Made by a program: the position numbers and the translations under genes. Shown piece by piece: positions 9,148-17,794 of a stretch of DNA of 50,470 nt (position 1 is its first letter; the number at the start of each line of letters is the position of its first letter). This DNA comes from Achromobacter aegrifaciens (lineage in GTDB: Bacteria > Pseudomonadota > Gammaproteobacteria > Burkholderiales > Burkholderiaceae_B). The stretch lies in the NCBI RefSeq assembly GCF_902859735.1, contig NZ_CADIJY010000024.1, forward strand, positions 1 to 50,470. The letters run 5' to 3'. Below the pieces are notes generated by a model. It had not been told where the DNA came from and did no database searches. It saw nothing but the letters and a program-made list of their open reading frames with translations.

Positions 9148-11253
9148 CTACGAGAACAGGTTCCGCACCCGCTTGGCCACGTCCACGCTGGGCGCTTGAG
9201 GCTCCTTCGGCGCGGCGCGCCCGGCGGGCAGGTCCGGCAGCTTGGGCAAGTGATCGAACAGCGGCAGCATCGCATTGGTGATGTAGCGCGTGCGCGATCC
9301 ATAGACGTGCCGGTCGCCCATGCCGGTCTGCTGGTGCACGTAGAAGCGCTGCGGCACGATGAGCTGCAGGCGTTCCTTGGCGCGTGTCATCGCCACATAC
9401 AACAGGCGGCGCTCTTCCTCGATTTCCTCGGCCGTGCCGGTGCTCATGTCCGACGGGATGCAGCCGTCCACCACGTTCAGGACATAGACCGCCTTCCATT
9501 CCTGTCCCTTGGCGGAATGGATGGTGGACAGGATCATGTAGTCCTCGTCGCGATGCGGCGCCCCGGACTCGTCGCTGGTGGCGTCCGGCGGATCCAGCGT
9601 CAGTTCGGTCAGGAAGCGTTCGCGCGAGCCGTAGCCCGCGGCGATGCGCACCAACTGGTCCAGGTCGGCGCGGCGCACGCGCGCATCGTCATACAAGCGT
9701 TCCAGCTGCGCGCCATACCAGCGCAGGGCCAGGTCCACGTCGGCGGGCCATTTCAGCGCGGGGTCGCACAAGGCCGCATACGTATCGGCGAAAGCGCCCC
9801 ACTCTTCCTGCGCCGCCGCGCCCGGCTTGAATTCGCGCAGCGCGCGCAGCGGTTCGGCGGAGGCGGACATGGCGTCCATCAGCTTGCCCGCCGTGGCCGG
9901 GCCGATGCCGGGCAGCAACTGCGCCACGCGAAAGCCCGCCATGCGGCCGCGCGGATTCTCCGCCCAGCGCAATAGCGACAACAGGTCCTTCACGTGCGCG
10001 GCCTCCAGGAAGCGCAGCCCGCCGAACTTCACGAAGGGAATGTTGCGGCGGGTCAGTTCAAGTTCCAGCGCGGCGCTGTGGCTGGCGGTGCGGAACAGCG
10101 CCGCCTGCGACTTGAGCGTGGCCCCGCCTTCGCGCTGCGCCAGCACCTGGTCGGCCACCCAGCGCGCCTGGCCGGCTTCGTCGCTGACCGTCACCAGTTC
10201 GGGCAGCTGGGACGACTGGCGATCGGTCCACAGGTCCTTGGCGTAACGTTCCGTGGCCAGGCCGATCACGGCATTGGACGCGTTCAGGATGGGCTGGGTG
10301 GAACGGTAGTTGCGGTCCAGCGTGATGACCCTGGCCGGGTTGGGAAACTGGTTCGGAAAGTCCAGGATGTTGCGCACCGTGGCCGCGCGGAACGAATAGA
10401 TGGATTGGGCATCGTCGCCCACCACCGTCAGGCCGCGGCCGTCGGGCTTCATCGCCAGCAGGATGGCGGATTGCAAGCGGTTGGTGTCCTGGTATTCGTC
10501 CACCAGTACGTGGTCGAAGCGCGCGCCCACGTCGGCCGCGATGCCGGGGTCGCCCATCATCTCGGCCCAGTACAGCAGCAGGTCGTCGTAGTCCAGCACC
10601 TGCTGGTCCTGCTTGGCCGCGACGTAGGCGCGGAACAGGTTCTTGAGTTCCTCTTCCCATTGGGCGCACCAGGGGAAGGAGGTCTTCAGCACGTCGGCCA
10701 CCGGGGTCTGGCTGTTGACCACGCGCGAATAGATGGCGAGGCAGGTGCCCTTGAGCGGAAAGCGCGACTTGGTGGACGACAGGCCCAGTTCGTGGCGCAC
10801 CATGCCCATCAGGTCCTCGGCGTCGCCGCGGTCGTGGATGGTGAAGGCCTCGGACAGGCCGATGCGTTGCGCGCAATCGCGCAGCAGGCGCGCGCCGATG
10901 GCGTGGAAGGTGCCGGCCCAGGGCAGCGACGGCGCCTGCTGCGTGGCGCGCAGCCTCATCACCCGCTGCAGCACCGAGCCTACGCGCCGCTCCATTTCCA
11001 GCGCCGCGCGGCGCGAGAAGGTCAACAGCAGCATGCGCTGGGGATCGGCGCCGTTCAGGATCAGGTGCGCGACCCGGTGGGCCAGCGTATTGGTCTTGCC
11101 CGAGCCTGCCCCGGCGATCACCAGCAGGGGGCCGTCGTCTCCCGGCGCGCCGGCCACGCCGAATTCGGCGGCCTCGCGTTGGGCGGGGTTGAGATCGGCC
11201 AGGGGATCGGGGCGTTCGGCGGACGGGTTGGACGTATCGGTTTGGTCGGACAT
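9148..11253 (-). CDS. SF1 DNA helicase of the UvrD/Rep/PcrA family, probably SOS-controlled
   Basis: The 701-residue protein shows the full set of superfamily 1A helicase motifs. These are the Q motif LNPAQREAAEF, Walker A AGAGSGKT (about 47-54), DEYQDTN (motif II), GDDAQSIYSFRAA (III), LDRNYRS (IV), TIHSAKGQEWKAVYV (V) and LLYVAMTRAKERL (VI). It would unwind DNA 3'-5' in repair or replication restart. The ATG at 11253 starts a hydrophilic tail just before the Q motif; the longer frame upstream runs through the regulatory region and is not credible. A LexA-box match lies 70 bp upstream, fitting the SOS control known for uvrD. UvrD and Rep are about 670-720 residues, so the length is normal, but which paralogue this is cannot be settled here. 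Confidence 0.9.
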   Translation of the reverse strand: MSDQTDTSNPSAERPDPLADLNPAQREAAEFGVAGAPGDDGPLLVIAGAGSGKTNTLAHRVAHLILNGADPQRMLLLTFSRRAALEMERRVGSVLQRVMRLRATQQAPSLPWAGTFHAIGARLLRDCAQRIGLSEAFTIHDRGDAEDLMGMVRHELGLSSTKSRFPLKGTCLAIYSRVVNSQTPVADVLKTSFPWCAQWEEELKNLFRAYVAAKQDQQVLDYDDLLLYWAEMMGDPGIAADVGARFDHVLVDEYQDTNRLQSAILLAMKPDGRGLTVVGDDAQSIYSFRAATVRNILDFPNQFPNPARVITLDRNYRSTQPILNASNAVIGLATERYAKDLWTDRQSSQLPELVTVSDEAGQARWVADQVLAQREGGATLKSQAALFRTASHSAALELELTRRNIPFVKFGGLRFLEAAHVKDLLSLLRWAENPRGRMAGFRVAQLLPGIGPATAGKLMDAMSASAEPLRALREFKPGAAAQEEWGAFADTYAALCDPALKWPADVDLALRWYGAQLERLYDDARVRRADLDQLVRIAAGYGSRERFLTELTLDPPDATSDESGAPHRDEDYMILSTIHSAKGQEWKAVYVLNVVDGCIPSDMSTGTAEEIEEERRLLYVAMTRAKERLQLIVPQRFYVHQQTGMGDRHVYGSRTRYITNAMLPLFDHLPKLPDLPAGRAAPKEPQAPSVDVAKRVRNLFS

Positions 11254-11291
11254 GGGGCGGGGCCGCAGCAAGGCAGCCGCTGAAAACGGCG

Positions 11292-11311
11292 AGCCCGGAC
11301 ATTGCCGGGCT
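11292..11311. other. Hairpin in the helicase leader
   Basis: A 7-bp perfect inverted repeat (11292-11298 with 11305-11311, 6-base loop) lies between the LexA box and the helicase start, so it would form in the 5' leader of the helicase mRNA. Its role is unknown; it could affect translation or early termination. Confidence 0.4.
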
Positions 11312-11322
11312 TCGGATGAACA

Positions 11323-11338
11323 CTGTATATTTATACAG
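11323..11338. promoter_or_regulatory. LexA (SOS) box in the divergent helicase/DUF72 promoter
   Basis: The 16-bp site reads CTGTATATTTATACAG. It keeps both CTG and CAG half-sites with the 10-bp AT-rich spacer of the Escherichia coli LexA consensus, with one central change. Flanking AT-rich DNA contains promoter-like material for both directions. It lies 70 bp before the helicase start and 35 bp before the DUF72 start, so LexA bound here could repress one or both genes. Confidence 0.85.
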
Positions 11339-11372
11339 AATTTTTTCAATAAAGTCTGATTCGCCTGTGGCC

Positions 11373-12269
11373 ATGCGCCTCTTGACCGGCACCGCCTCCT
11401 GGACCGATCCCACCCTGCTGGCCTGCGGCCGCTTCTACCCGCCGGAGGTCCGCAGCGCCGAAGCGCGGCTGCGCTTCTATGCCTCGCGCTTTCCCATGGC
11501 CGAGGTCGATTCCAGCTATTACGCCATGCCCACGGCCGAAAACGCCTACTTGTGGGCGCAGCGCACGCCGGACGATTTCGTCTTCAACATCAAGGCCTTC
11601 CGGCTGTTCACCGGCCATCAGACGCCGCTATCCGCGCTGCCCGCGGACATCCGGCGCGAACTGCCCGATTGGCCGGAACCCGTCATTTACCACGACCGCA
11701 TGCCCGCCGACCTGCGCGATGAACTCTGGCGCCGCTACCAGCTTGCGCTGGAACCCTTGCGCATGACGGGCAAGCTGGGCGCGGTGCATTTCCAGTTTCC
11801 GCCCTGGATCCGGCGCGACGCGCGCGGCCGGGCGCGGGTGGCCGACTGCGCGCGTCGCATGGAAGAACACCTGGTGTCGGTGGAATTCCGCCACCGCAGC
11901 TGGTTCGAGTCGCCCTCCGCCAGCGCGGACACCCTGGCCTTCGAACGCGATCTCGGGGTGGTCCATACGGTGGTCGATAGCCCCCAAGGCTTCGACAACA
12001 CCGTGCCCGCAATCTGGGAGTGCACCCATCCGGAGCTGACGCTGCTGCGCCTGCACGGACGCAATACGGCCGCCTGGAACGTGTCCGGCGCCGCGTCCTC
12101 GGGCCGCTTCCAATACGAATACTCGGAACAGGAGCTGGCCGAACTGGCCGAGCGCTTCGCGCGGCTGGCGGCGCAAAGCGCCCAGGCGCACGCGGTGTTC
12201 AACACCAACTTCGAAGACCAGGGCATGCGCAACGCCGCGGCCTTCGCGGCGGCGCTAGCGCCCGCCTGA
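11373..12269 (+). CDS. DUF72 (YecE-like) protein
   Basis: This 298-residue protein belongs to DUF72, a TIM-barrel-like family of unknown biochemical role. The start LLTGTASWTDPTLL corresponds to the family's G-T-S/A-x-W opening, and EVDSSYYAMP is the usual EVNSTFYRLP-like strand. FVFNIKAFRLFTGH and the later VSVEFRHRSWF are also family hallmarks. The ATG at 11373 is chosen, but a GTG two codons earlier (11367) is possible; longer frames would run through the LexA box. The gene is divergent from the helicase and shares its control region. Its 3' end overlaps the end of the converging MocR gene by 15 bp. Confidence 0.85.
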   Translation: MRLLTGTASWTDPTLLACGRFYPPEVRSAEARLRFYASRFPMAEVDSSYYAMPTAENAYLWAQRTPDDFVFNIKAFRLFTGHQTPLSALPADIRRELPDWPEPVIYHDRMPADLRDELWRRYQLALEPLRMTGKLGAVHFQFPPWIRRDARGRARVADCARRMEEHLVSVEFRHRSWFESPSASADTLAFERDLGVVHTVVDSPQGFDNTVPAIWECTHPELTLLRLHGRNTAAWNVSGAASSGRFQYEYSEQELAELAERFARLAAQSAQAHAVFNTNFEDQGMRNAAAFAAALAPA

Positions 12270-13766
12270 CGCCGCCAGCGCGACGGACGCGCGCGCCACT
12301 TCGTTCAGGCTGTCCAGCAGCACCTCGAATTTGCGCGCAATGTCGTGCTCCGGCACGCAGGCATAGCCCAGCAGCAGGCCCGGCCGGCGGCCCTCGTCGT
12401 TGACGTAGTAGCGCGACAGCGCGCGCGTAAGCACGCCCTTGCTGCGCGCCACATCCACCACGCGCAGATCGTCCATGTCCTCGGGCAGCGTCAGCACCAG
12501 ATGCAGCCCCGCCATGCTGGCGTCGCGATGCAGCCAATCCGGCCCCAGCCTGCGTTCAATCAGATTGACCAGCATGGCGCGGCGGCGTCCGTACAGCATG
12601 CGCATGCGGCGGATGTGGGCGGCGTAGTGGCCTTCCGAGATGAACGTGGCCAGGGCCGCGTGCGTCATCAGGTGGCCCTCGCGGTAGAGCTCGGCGTGCG
12701 CTGCCTGGAACGCGGCGGTCAGGGTCTTGGGCAGCACCAGGTAGCCCACGCGCAGGCCCGGATACAAGGTCTTGCTGAAGGTTCCCATGTAGATCACGGG
12801 CGCGTCGGGTTCCAAGCCCAACAGCGAAGCGATGGGCCGGCCGGAGAAGCGGAATTCGCTGTCGTAGTCGTCTTCGATGATCCAGCTGCCGCTTTGCCGC
12901 GCCACCGCCAGCAACTGGCGCCGGCGCGTCAGCGACATGACCGGCCCCAGCGGATACTGGTGCGAGGGCGTGACGAAGATGAAGCGCGGCGGCGTGCCCA
13001 CGGTCTCCGGCAGGCGCATGCCCTCCTCGTCCACCGGCAGGTGCACGGTGTGCAGGCCGTTGGCCTGCAGCACGGTGCGCGCGCCCCAGTAGCCAGGATC
13101 CTCGACCCAGGCGGTCTCGCCGGCTTCGCCCAGGATGCGGGTGGTCAGGTCGATGGCCTGATGCGAGCCCTCGGTGATGATGATCTGCTCGGGATCGCAA
13201 TCGATCGAGCGCGTCAGCGCCAGATGCTGCGCCAGCGCCTCGCGCAGGGCCGGCAGCCCGCCGCCGTAGGCGTAGGTCAGCAGGTCGGGCGAGGGATTGC
13301 GCCACAGGGCGCTGAAAATGCGGCCGAACTTCTTGTGCGGGAATTCGGTCAGGTCTGGCACGCCGGGCATGAAGGCGCCCCACTGGTAGGGCGAGGCCGA
13401 GACGCCGTCGACGATGGCGGCGCCGCGCGGCGACAGCGCCGGGCGCGGCTGCGCGGGCGGCGGCTGGCGCTTGCGCCGGCCGCTGGCCAGGTAGGAATCC
13501 GGCACCGAGGCGTTGACGAAGGTGCCGTTGCCCTGGCGACTGCGGGTGTAGCCTTCAGCCAGCAGTTGGCTATAGACGTGGACCACGGTGTTGCGGGCGA
13601 TGCCGAGCTCTGCCGCCAGGTCGCGCGAGGCGGGCAGGCGCGAGTCCGCGGCAATGGCTCCATCCAGGATGGCTTCGCGGATGCCGCGGTACAGCCGCTT
13701 GTTCATGGGCTCGCTGGAGCCGTCCGCCAGCCGCAGCTGCAGCAAGTCACCGACTATGGACCGCAA
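12255..13766 (-). CDS. MocR/GabR-type regulator (GntR wHTH fused to aminotransferase fold)
   Basis: The 503-residue protein has an N-terminal GntR winged helix (about 1-90, with RLPASRDLAAELGIARNTVV). A linker and a type I aminotransferase-like domain follow (about 120-490), with the PLP-binding Lys in MGTFSKTLYPGLRVGYL. This is the MocR/PdxR/GabR plan, in which the aminotransferase domain senses PLP plus an amine ligand. It is divergent from gabT-gabD, so control of GABA use is the natural inference. No ATG lies between the in-frame TAG upstream and the wHTH; the only good start is a TTG at 13766. The next ATG (at about residue 21) would cut the first helix. Its start lies inside the putative operator region, suggesting autoregulation. 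Confidence 0.88.
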   Translation of the reverse strand: MRSIVGDLLQLRLADGSSEPMNKRLYRGIREAILDGAIAADSRLPASRDLAAELGIARNTVVHVYSQLLAEGYTRSRQGNGTFVNASVPDSYLASGRRKRQPPPAQPRPALSPRGAAIVDGVSASPYQWGAFMPGVPDLTEFPHKKFGRIFSALWRNPSPDLLTYAYGGGLPALREALAQHLALTRSIDCDPEQIIITEGSHQAIDLTTRILGEAGETAWVEDPGYWGARTVLQANGLHTVHLPVDEEGMRLPETVGTPPRFIFVTPSHQYPLGPVMSLTRRRQLLAVARQSGSWIIEDDYDSEFRFSGRPIASLLGLEPDAPVIYMGTFSKTLYPGLRVGYLVLPKTLTAAFQAAHAELYREGHLMTHAALATFISEGHYAAHIRRMRMLYGRRRAMLVNLIERRLGPDWLHRDASMAGLHLVLTLPEDMDDLRVVDVARSKGVLTRALSRYYVNDEGRRPGLLLGYACVPEHDIARKFEVLLDSLNEVARASVALAASGGR

Positions 13767-13767
13767 T

Positions 13768-13800
13768 TGGTTCTACCCGATTTATAAAAGTGGTTCCCAC
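13768..13800. promoter_or_regulatory. Candidate MocR/GabR operator: direct repeats before gabT
   Basis: The hexamer TGGTTC occurs at 13768-13773 and again at 13791-13796, 23 bp apart (about two helix turns). The second copy lies in an inverted repeat GTGG-TTC-CCAC (13790-13800). Known GabR sites are direct repeats read by the dimer, so the arrangement fits, but the sequence differs from the Bacillus site. The first repeat abuts the TTG start of the regulator gene. Confidence 0.5.
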
Positions 13801-13862
13801 AAATGGGGCCATCGTAGCATTAAATAAGGTTTTCCCGCCCCATCATGCTCGCAGAGGCTGAG

Positions 13863-15128
13863 ATGAAGAATCAGGACCTGAATACCCGCCGTTCCCTGGC
13901 CACGCCCCGCGGCGTCGGCGTCATGTGCGACTTCTACGCGGTGCGCGCCGAAAACGCCACCCTGTGGGACGCCAATGGCAAGGAATATATCGATTTCGCA
14001 GGCGGCATCGCCGTCCTGAACACGGGCCACCTGCACCCGAAGATCAAGGCCGCGGTCTCCGCGCAGCTGGACAACTTCACGCACACGGCCTACCAGATCG
14101 TGCCGTACGAAGGCTATGTCTCGCTGGCCGAGCGCATCAACCGCCTCGCCCCCATCGACGGCCTGAAGAAGAGCGCCTTCTTCACCACCGGCGTCGAAGC
14201 CGTCGAAAACGCCATCAAGATCGCGCGCTCGGCCACCGGCCGCTCGGGCGTCATCGCCTTCTCGGGTTCGTTCCACGGCCGCACCATGCTGGGCATGGCG
14301 CTGACCGGCAAGGTCGCCCCGTACAAGCTGTCGTTCGGTCCGATGCCGGGCGACATCTATCACGTGCCCTTCCCCAACGCCACCCAGTCCATCACCGTGG
14401 CGGACTCGCTCAAGGGGCTGGACCTGCTGTTCAAGTGCGACATCGATCCCAAGCGCGTCGCGGCCATCATTCTGGAACCTGTCCAGGGCGAAGGCGGCTT
14501 CAACATCACCCCGCCGGAACTGATGACGGCGCTGCGCAAGATCTGCGACGAACACGGCATCCTGCTGATCGCCGACGAAGTCCAGACCGGCTTCGGCCGC
14601 ACCGGCAAGCTGTTCGCCATGGAACACCACTCCGCCCAGGCCGACCTGATCACCATGGCCAAGAGCCTGGGCGGCGGCTTCCCGATCTCGGGCGTGGTCG
14701 GCCGCGCCGACGTCATGGACGCGCCTGCGGCCGGCGGCCTGGGCGGCACCTACGCCGGCAACCCGCTGGCGGTCGCCGCGGCGCATGCCGTGCTGGACGT
14801 GATCGCCGAGGAAAAGCTGTGCGAACGCGCCGTCACCCTGGGCGACAAGCTGCGCGCGCACCTGGAAGGCCTGCGCGCCAAGGTGCCGGGCATCGCCGAC
14901 GTGCGCGGCCTGGGCTCCATGGTCGCCCTGGAACTGAACGATCCCGCCACCGGCAAGCCGGACGCGGAAGCGGTCAAGCGTGTGCAAGCCCGCGCCATCG
15001 AAAAGGGCCTGATTTTGCTAAGCTGCGGTGTGTACGGCAACGTCCTGCGCTTCCTGTACCCCTTGACCATCCCCGACGCCCAGTTCGATCGCGCGCTGGC
15101 CATCCTGTCCGAGGCGCTCGCCGCCTGA
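13863..15128 (+). CDS. gabT: 4-aminobutyrate aminotransferase
   Basis: The 421-residue class III aminotransferase moves the amino group of GABA to 2-oxoglutarate, giving succinate semialdehyde and glutamate. It has the GabT opening RRSLATPRGVG and the block FAGGIAVLNTGHLHP. The PLP contacts are SGSFHGRT and LIADEVQTGFGRTGK, and the Schiff-base Lys is in TMAKSLGGG. The ATG at 13863 aligns with the known GabT N-terminus and has GAGG before it; an ATG 18 bp upstream has no ribosome site. It is followed by gabD, which uses its product, and is divergent from the MocR-type regulator. Close paralogues acting on 5-aminovalerate cannot be excluded. Confidence 0.92.
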   Translation: MKNQDLNTRRSLATPRGVGVMCDFYAVRAENATLWDANGKEYIDFAGGIAVLNTGHLHPKIKAAVSAQLDNFTHTAYQIVPYEGYVSLAERINRLAPIDGLKKSAFFTTGVEAVENAIKIARSATGRSGVIAFSGSFHGRTMLGMALTGKVAPYKLSFGPMPGDIYHVPFPNATQSITVADSLKGLDLLFKCDIDPKRVAAIILEPVQGEGGFNITPPELMTALRKICDEHGILLIADEVQTGFGRTGKLFAMEHHSAQADLITMAKSLGGGFPISGVVGRADVMDAPAAGGLGGTYAGNPLAVAAAHAVLDVIAEEKLCERAVTLGDKLRAHLEGLRAKVPGIADVRGLGSMVALELNDPATGKPDAEAVKRVQARAIEKGLILLSCGVYGNVLRFLYPLTIPDAQFDRALAILSEALAA

Positions 15129-15174
15129 CGCACAGGACCTGAACTACCGGTATTCCGGCGGGCAGGCACAAGTT

Positions 15175-15209
15175 TTGCGGGCGTAGCGGATCTGCCGCCA
15201 CGCCCGCAA
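15175..15209 (+). other. Strong hairpin between gabT and gabD
   Basis: A 10-bp perfect stem (15175-15184 with 15200-15209) continues, after a single mismatch, into a 4-bp GCGG/CCGC stem around a 5-base loop. It sits in the 123-bp gap between gabT and gabD. No T run follows, so it could be a partial terminator or an mRNA-stabilising element that sets the gabT:gabD ratio. Confidence 0.55.
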
Positions 15210-15251
15210 GCGTTTCCTGGCCCACCGCTTCCCTTCAAGGAGACTCCAACA

Positions 15252-16721
15252 ATGACCGCACTGACCCATCCCCTGGCGCGCCCCGATCTGCTGCGCGACG
15301 CCTGCTACATCGACGGCAAGTGGGTAGCCGCCGGCAACGGCCCGTCCATCCCCGTGGACAATCCCTCCACCGGCAAGACTATCGTGTCCGTGCCCAAGCT
15401 GGGCCGCAAGGAAGCCGAACAAGCCATCGCCAGCGCCGAGGCCGCCCTGCCCGCCTGGAGCGCCAAGACCGGCAAGGAACGCGCCGCGATCCTGCTGAAG
15501 TGGGCCCAGCTCATGATGCAGAACCAGCAGGACCTGGCCGCCATCATGACGTCCGAACAGGGCAAGCCCGTGACCGAAGCCGCCGGCGAAATCGCCTATG
15601 CCGCCTCGTTCCTGGAGTGGTTCGGCGAAGAAGCCAAGCGCATCGACGGCGACATCCTGCAAAGCCCCAAGGCCGGCCAGCGCCTGATGGCGCTCAAGCA
15701 GCCCATCGGCGTCACCGCCGCCATCACGCCGTGGAACTTCCCGGCCGCCATGATCACCCGCAAGGTCGGCCCGGCCCTGGCCGCCGGCTGCACCATGGTG
15801 GTCAAGCCCGCGCAACAGACCCCGCTGACCGCGCTGGCACTGGCCGTGCTGGCTGAAGAAGCCGGCGTGCCCGCTGGCGTGTTCCATGTCATCACCGGCA
15901 GCTCGCGCGAAATCGGCGCGGCCCTGTGCGAAAGCGACGTGGTGCGCAAGCTGAGCTTCACCGGCTCCACCGAAGTCGGCCGCACGCTGATGGAGCAATG
16001 CGCGCCCACCATCAAGAAGCTGTCGCTGGAGCTGGGCGGCAACGCGCCCTTCATCGTGTTCGACGACGCCGACCTGGACCGCGCGGTCGACGGCATCCTG
16101 GCTTCCAAGTACCGCAATGCCGGCCAGACCTGCGTCTGCGCCAACCGCATCTACGTGCAGGCCGGCGTGTACGAAGAAATCGCCAAGCGCCTGGTCGCCA
16201 AGGTCGAAGCCATGAAGGTCGGCGACGGCTTCGCCGACGGCGTGACCCAGGGTCCGCTGATCGACAGCAGCGCCGTGGAAAAGGTACAGGAGCACATCGC
16301 CGACGCGACCGCGCACGGCGCCAAGGTCATCGCCGGCGGCAAGCCCCACGCGCTGGGCGGCACCTTCTTCGAACCGACCGTGGTGCGCGACGTGACCCAG
16401 TCGATGCGCTTCGCGACCGAGGAAACCTTCGGCCCGGTGGCCCCGCTGTTCCGCTTCGAAACCGAAGCGGAAGTCATCGGCATGGCCAACGACACCATCT
16501 TCGGCCTGGCCGCCTACTTCTTCACCCGCGACTACGCCCGCATCTGGCGCGTGTCCGAAGCGCTGGAGTACGGCATCGTCGGCATCAACACCGGCATCAT
16601 CTCCAATGAAGTCGGCCCGTTCGGCGGCGTCAAGCAATCCGGCCTGGGCCGCGAAGGCTCGAAGTACGGCATCGAAGAGTACCTGGAGATCAAGTACCTC
16701 TGCGTGGACCTGGGCGCCTGA
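15252..16721 (+). CDS. gabD: Succinate-semialdehyde dehydrogenase (NADP+ type)
   Basis: The 489-residue aldehyde dehydrogenase oxidises succinate semialdehyde to succinate, which then enters the TCA cycle. Visible parts include PWNFPAAMITRK (cofactor site), FTGSTEVGR (Rossmann turn), LELGGNAPFIVFDDAD with the catalytic-base Glu, and NAGQTCVCANR with the nucleophilic Cys. The C-terminal GPFGGVKQSGLGREGSKYG is also typical of GabD. The length equals that of the family. The ATG is preceded by AAGGAG. It completes the GABA shunt with gabT, and a strong terminator closes the unit. Confidence 0.94.
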   Translation: MTALTHPLARPDLLRDACYIDGKWVAAGNGPSIPVDNPSTGKTIVSVPKLGRKEAEQAIASAEAALPAWSAKTGKERAAILLKWAQLMMQNQQDLAAIMTSEQGKPVTEAAGEIAYAASFLEWFGEEAKRIDGDILQSPKAGQRLMALKQPIGVTAAITPWNFPAAMITRKVGPALAAGCTMVVKPAQQTPLTALALAVLAEEAGVPAGVFHVITGSSREIGAALCESDVVRKLSFTGSTEVGRTLMEQCAPTIKKLSLELGGNAPFIVFDDADLDRAVDGILASKYRNAGQTCVCANRIYVQAGVYEEIAKRLVAKVEAMKVGDGFADGVTQGPLIDSSAVEKVQEHIADATAHGAKVIAGGKPHALGGTFFEPTVVRDVTQSMRFATEETFGPVAPLFRFETEAEVIGMANDTIFGLAAYFFTRDYARIWRVSEALEYGIVGINTGIISNEVGPFGGVKQSGLGREGSKYGIEEYLEIKYLCVDLGA

Positions 16722-16738
16722 CGGCCCCTTGCGCGCCG

Positions 16739-16770
16739 CGGCCCCCGCCGGCTTCTGCCGGCGGGGGCCG
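16739..16770 (+). terminator. Hairpin terminator after gabD
   Basis: A 14-bp perfect GC stem (16739-16752 with 16757-16770) with a TTCT tetraloop stands 18 bp after the gabD stop. No T tract follows, but the stem is very stable and lies between two separate genes. Confidence 0.75.
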
Positions 16771-16869
16771 CACGCATTCGGCGCGCGGGTTTCCGGGAGT
16801 CCGATATGTGGCATCCCGCCCCGCGTCCGGCATGGTAGATTTGCGCGTTCCCTGACCGAACGAGTCCGT

Positions 16870-17724
16870 ATGAGCAGAACCTTCACCCGCGAGGACACTC
16901 GCCGGCTTGCCGCCATCCTGGCCGAAACCGCGCAGACGGAAGTCATGCCGCGCTTTCGCAATCTGCCGGAAGGCGCTGTGCGCGGCAAAAGCTCCGCCCG
17001 CGACCTCGTGACCGACGCGGACGAAGCCGCCGAACGCCTGATCGCCGCGCGCCTGGCCAAGCTGCATCCGGGCGCCGTGCTGATCGGCGAAGAGGCCTCG
17101 GCCCGCAATCCCGCGCTGCTGAACATGCTGGTCGACGCCGACCTGGCCTTCCTGATCGACCCCATCGACGGCACCCGCAACTACGTCGCGGGCCTGCCTC
17201 TCTTCGGCATGATGATCGCCGCCTGCCATCGCGGCGACGTGATCGCGGGCGTCATCTACGACCCGGTCAGCCGCGACAGCGCGCTCGCCGTGCGCGGCGA
17301 AGGCGCCTGGATGGAATATGAAAACGGCAAGCAGGCCCAGCTCGCGGTGGCCAGCCCCGCGCCGCCCGAAGACATGGACGGCCTGATCTCGACCGGCGCC
17401 CTGCCCGAACCGATGCGTACCACCGTCAACAGCAACCTGTCGCGCCTGGGCAGCACCGCCTCGCTGCGTTGCGCCGCGCATGAGTACCGCATGCTGGCCG
17501 CCGGGCACTGCCACATCGCGTTCTACAACCAATTGACGGCCTGGGACCACGCAGCCGGCTGGCTGCTGCACCGCGAAGCCGGCGGCTACGCGGCCCACTT
17601 CGACGGTTCGCCCTACAAGCCCACGCATCGCACCGGCGGCCTGCTGTATGCGCCGGACGCCGGCAGCTGGCACGCGGCCCGCAAGGCGCTAATGGGGGAC
17701 ATGGCGGACGCCGCCGAGACTTGA
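16870..17724 (+). CDS. Inositol monophosphatase-family phosphatase
   Basis: The 284-residue protein has the metal-dependent sugar-phosphatase signatures. GEE is near residue 76, the main motif DPIDGTRNYVAG is near 97-108, and TAWDHAAGWLLHREAGG is near 220-236. The three sites bind Mg2+ and position the phosphate. Family members hydrolyse inositol phosphates, PAP, histidinol phosphate or fructose bisphosphate, and the sequence alone does not decide between them; the N-terminus differs from SuhB. The ATG at 16870 follows a weak ribosome site. It stands alone after the gabD terminator. Confidence 0.85.
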   Translation: MSRTFTREDTRRLAAILAETAQTEVMPRFRNLPEGAVRGKSSARDLVTDADEAAERLIAARLAKLHPGAVLIGEEASARNPALLNMLVDADLAFLIDPIDGTRNYVAGLPLFGMMIAACHRGDVIAGVIYDPVSRDSALAVRGEGAWMEYENGKQAQLAVASPAPPEDMDGLISTGALPEPMRTTVNSNLSRLGSTASLRCAAHEYRMLAAGHCHIAFYNQLTAWDHAAGWLLHREAGGYAAHFDGSPYKPTHRTGGLLYAPDAGSWHAARKALMGDMADAAET

Positions 17725-17758
17725 CAAACGCTGCTCGAAAAAGGTCGAAAACTCGGGG

Positions 17759-17794
17759 TTATCCCTAGGAGTTATCCCCAGTTCCTGTGGACAA
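17759..17794. promoter_or_regulatory. Cluster of three DnaA-box-like sequences
   Basis: Within 36 bp there are TTATCCCTA (17759-17767), TTATCCCCA (17772-17780) and, on the opposite strand, TTGTCCACA (17786-17794). The last two each differ from TTATCCACA by one base. The cluster lies in the 161-bp gap between two convergent genes, which also contains a 12-bp palindrome GCAAGTACTTGC (17838-17849). DnaA binding is an inference. Confidence 0.4.

Noticed and set aside
11041-11349. A longer N-terminus for the helicase (start at 11349)
   Set aside because: It would translate through the LexA box and leader hairpin and adds no family sequence; the ATG at 11253 fits the domain start.
12345-13787. A 480-codon plus-strand frame opposite the MocR gene
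   Set aside because: It is an antisense shadow with low-complexity His/Gln/Arg composition; the minus-strand gene has clear GntR and aminotransferase motifs.
15144-17180. A 678-codon minus-strand frame opposite gabD and part of the phosphatase gene
   Set aside because: It spans a strong terminator and lies opposite clear coding sequence; no family pattern is seen.
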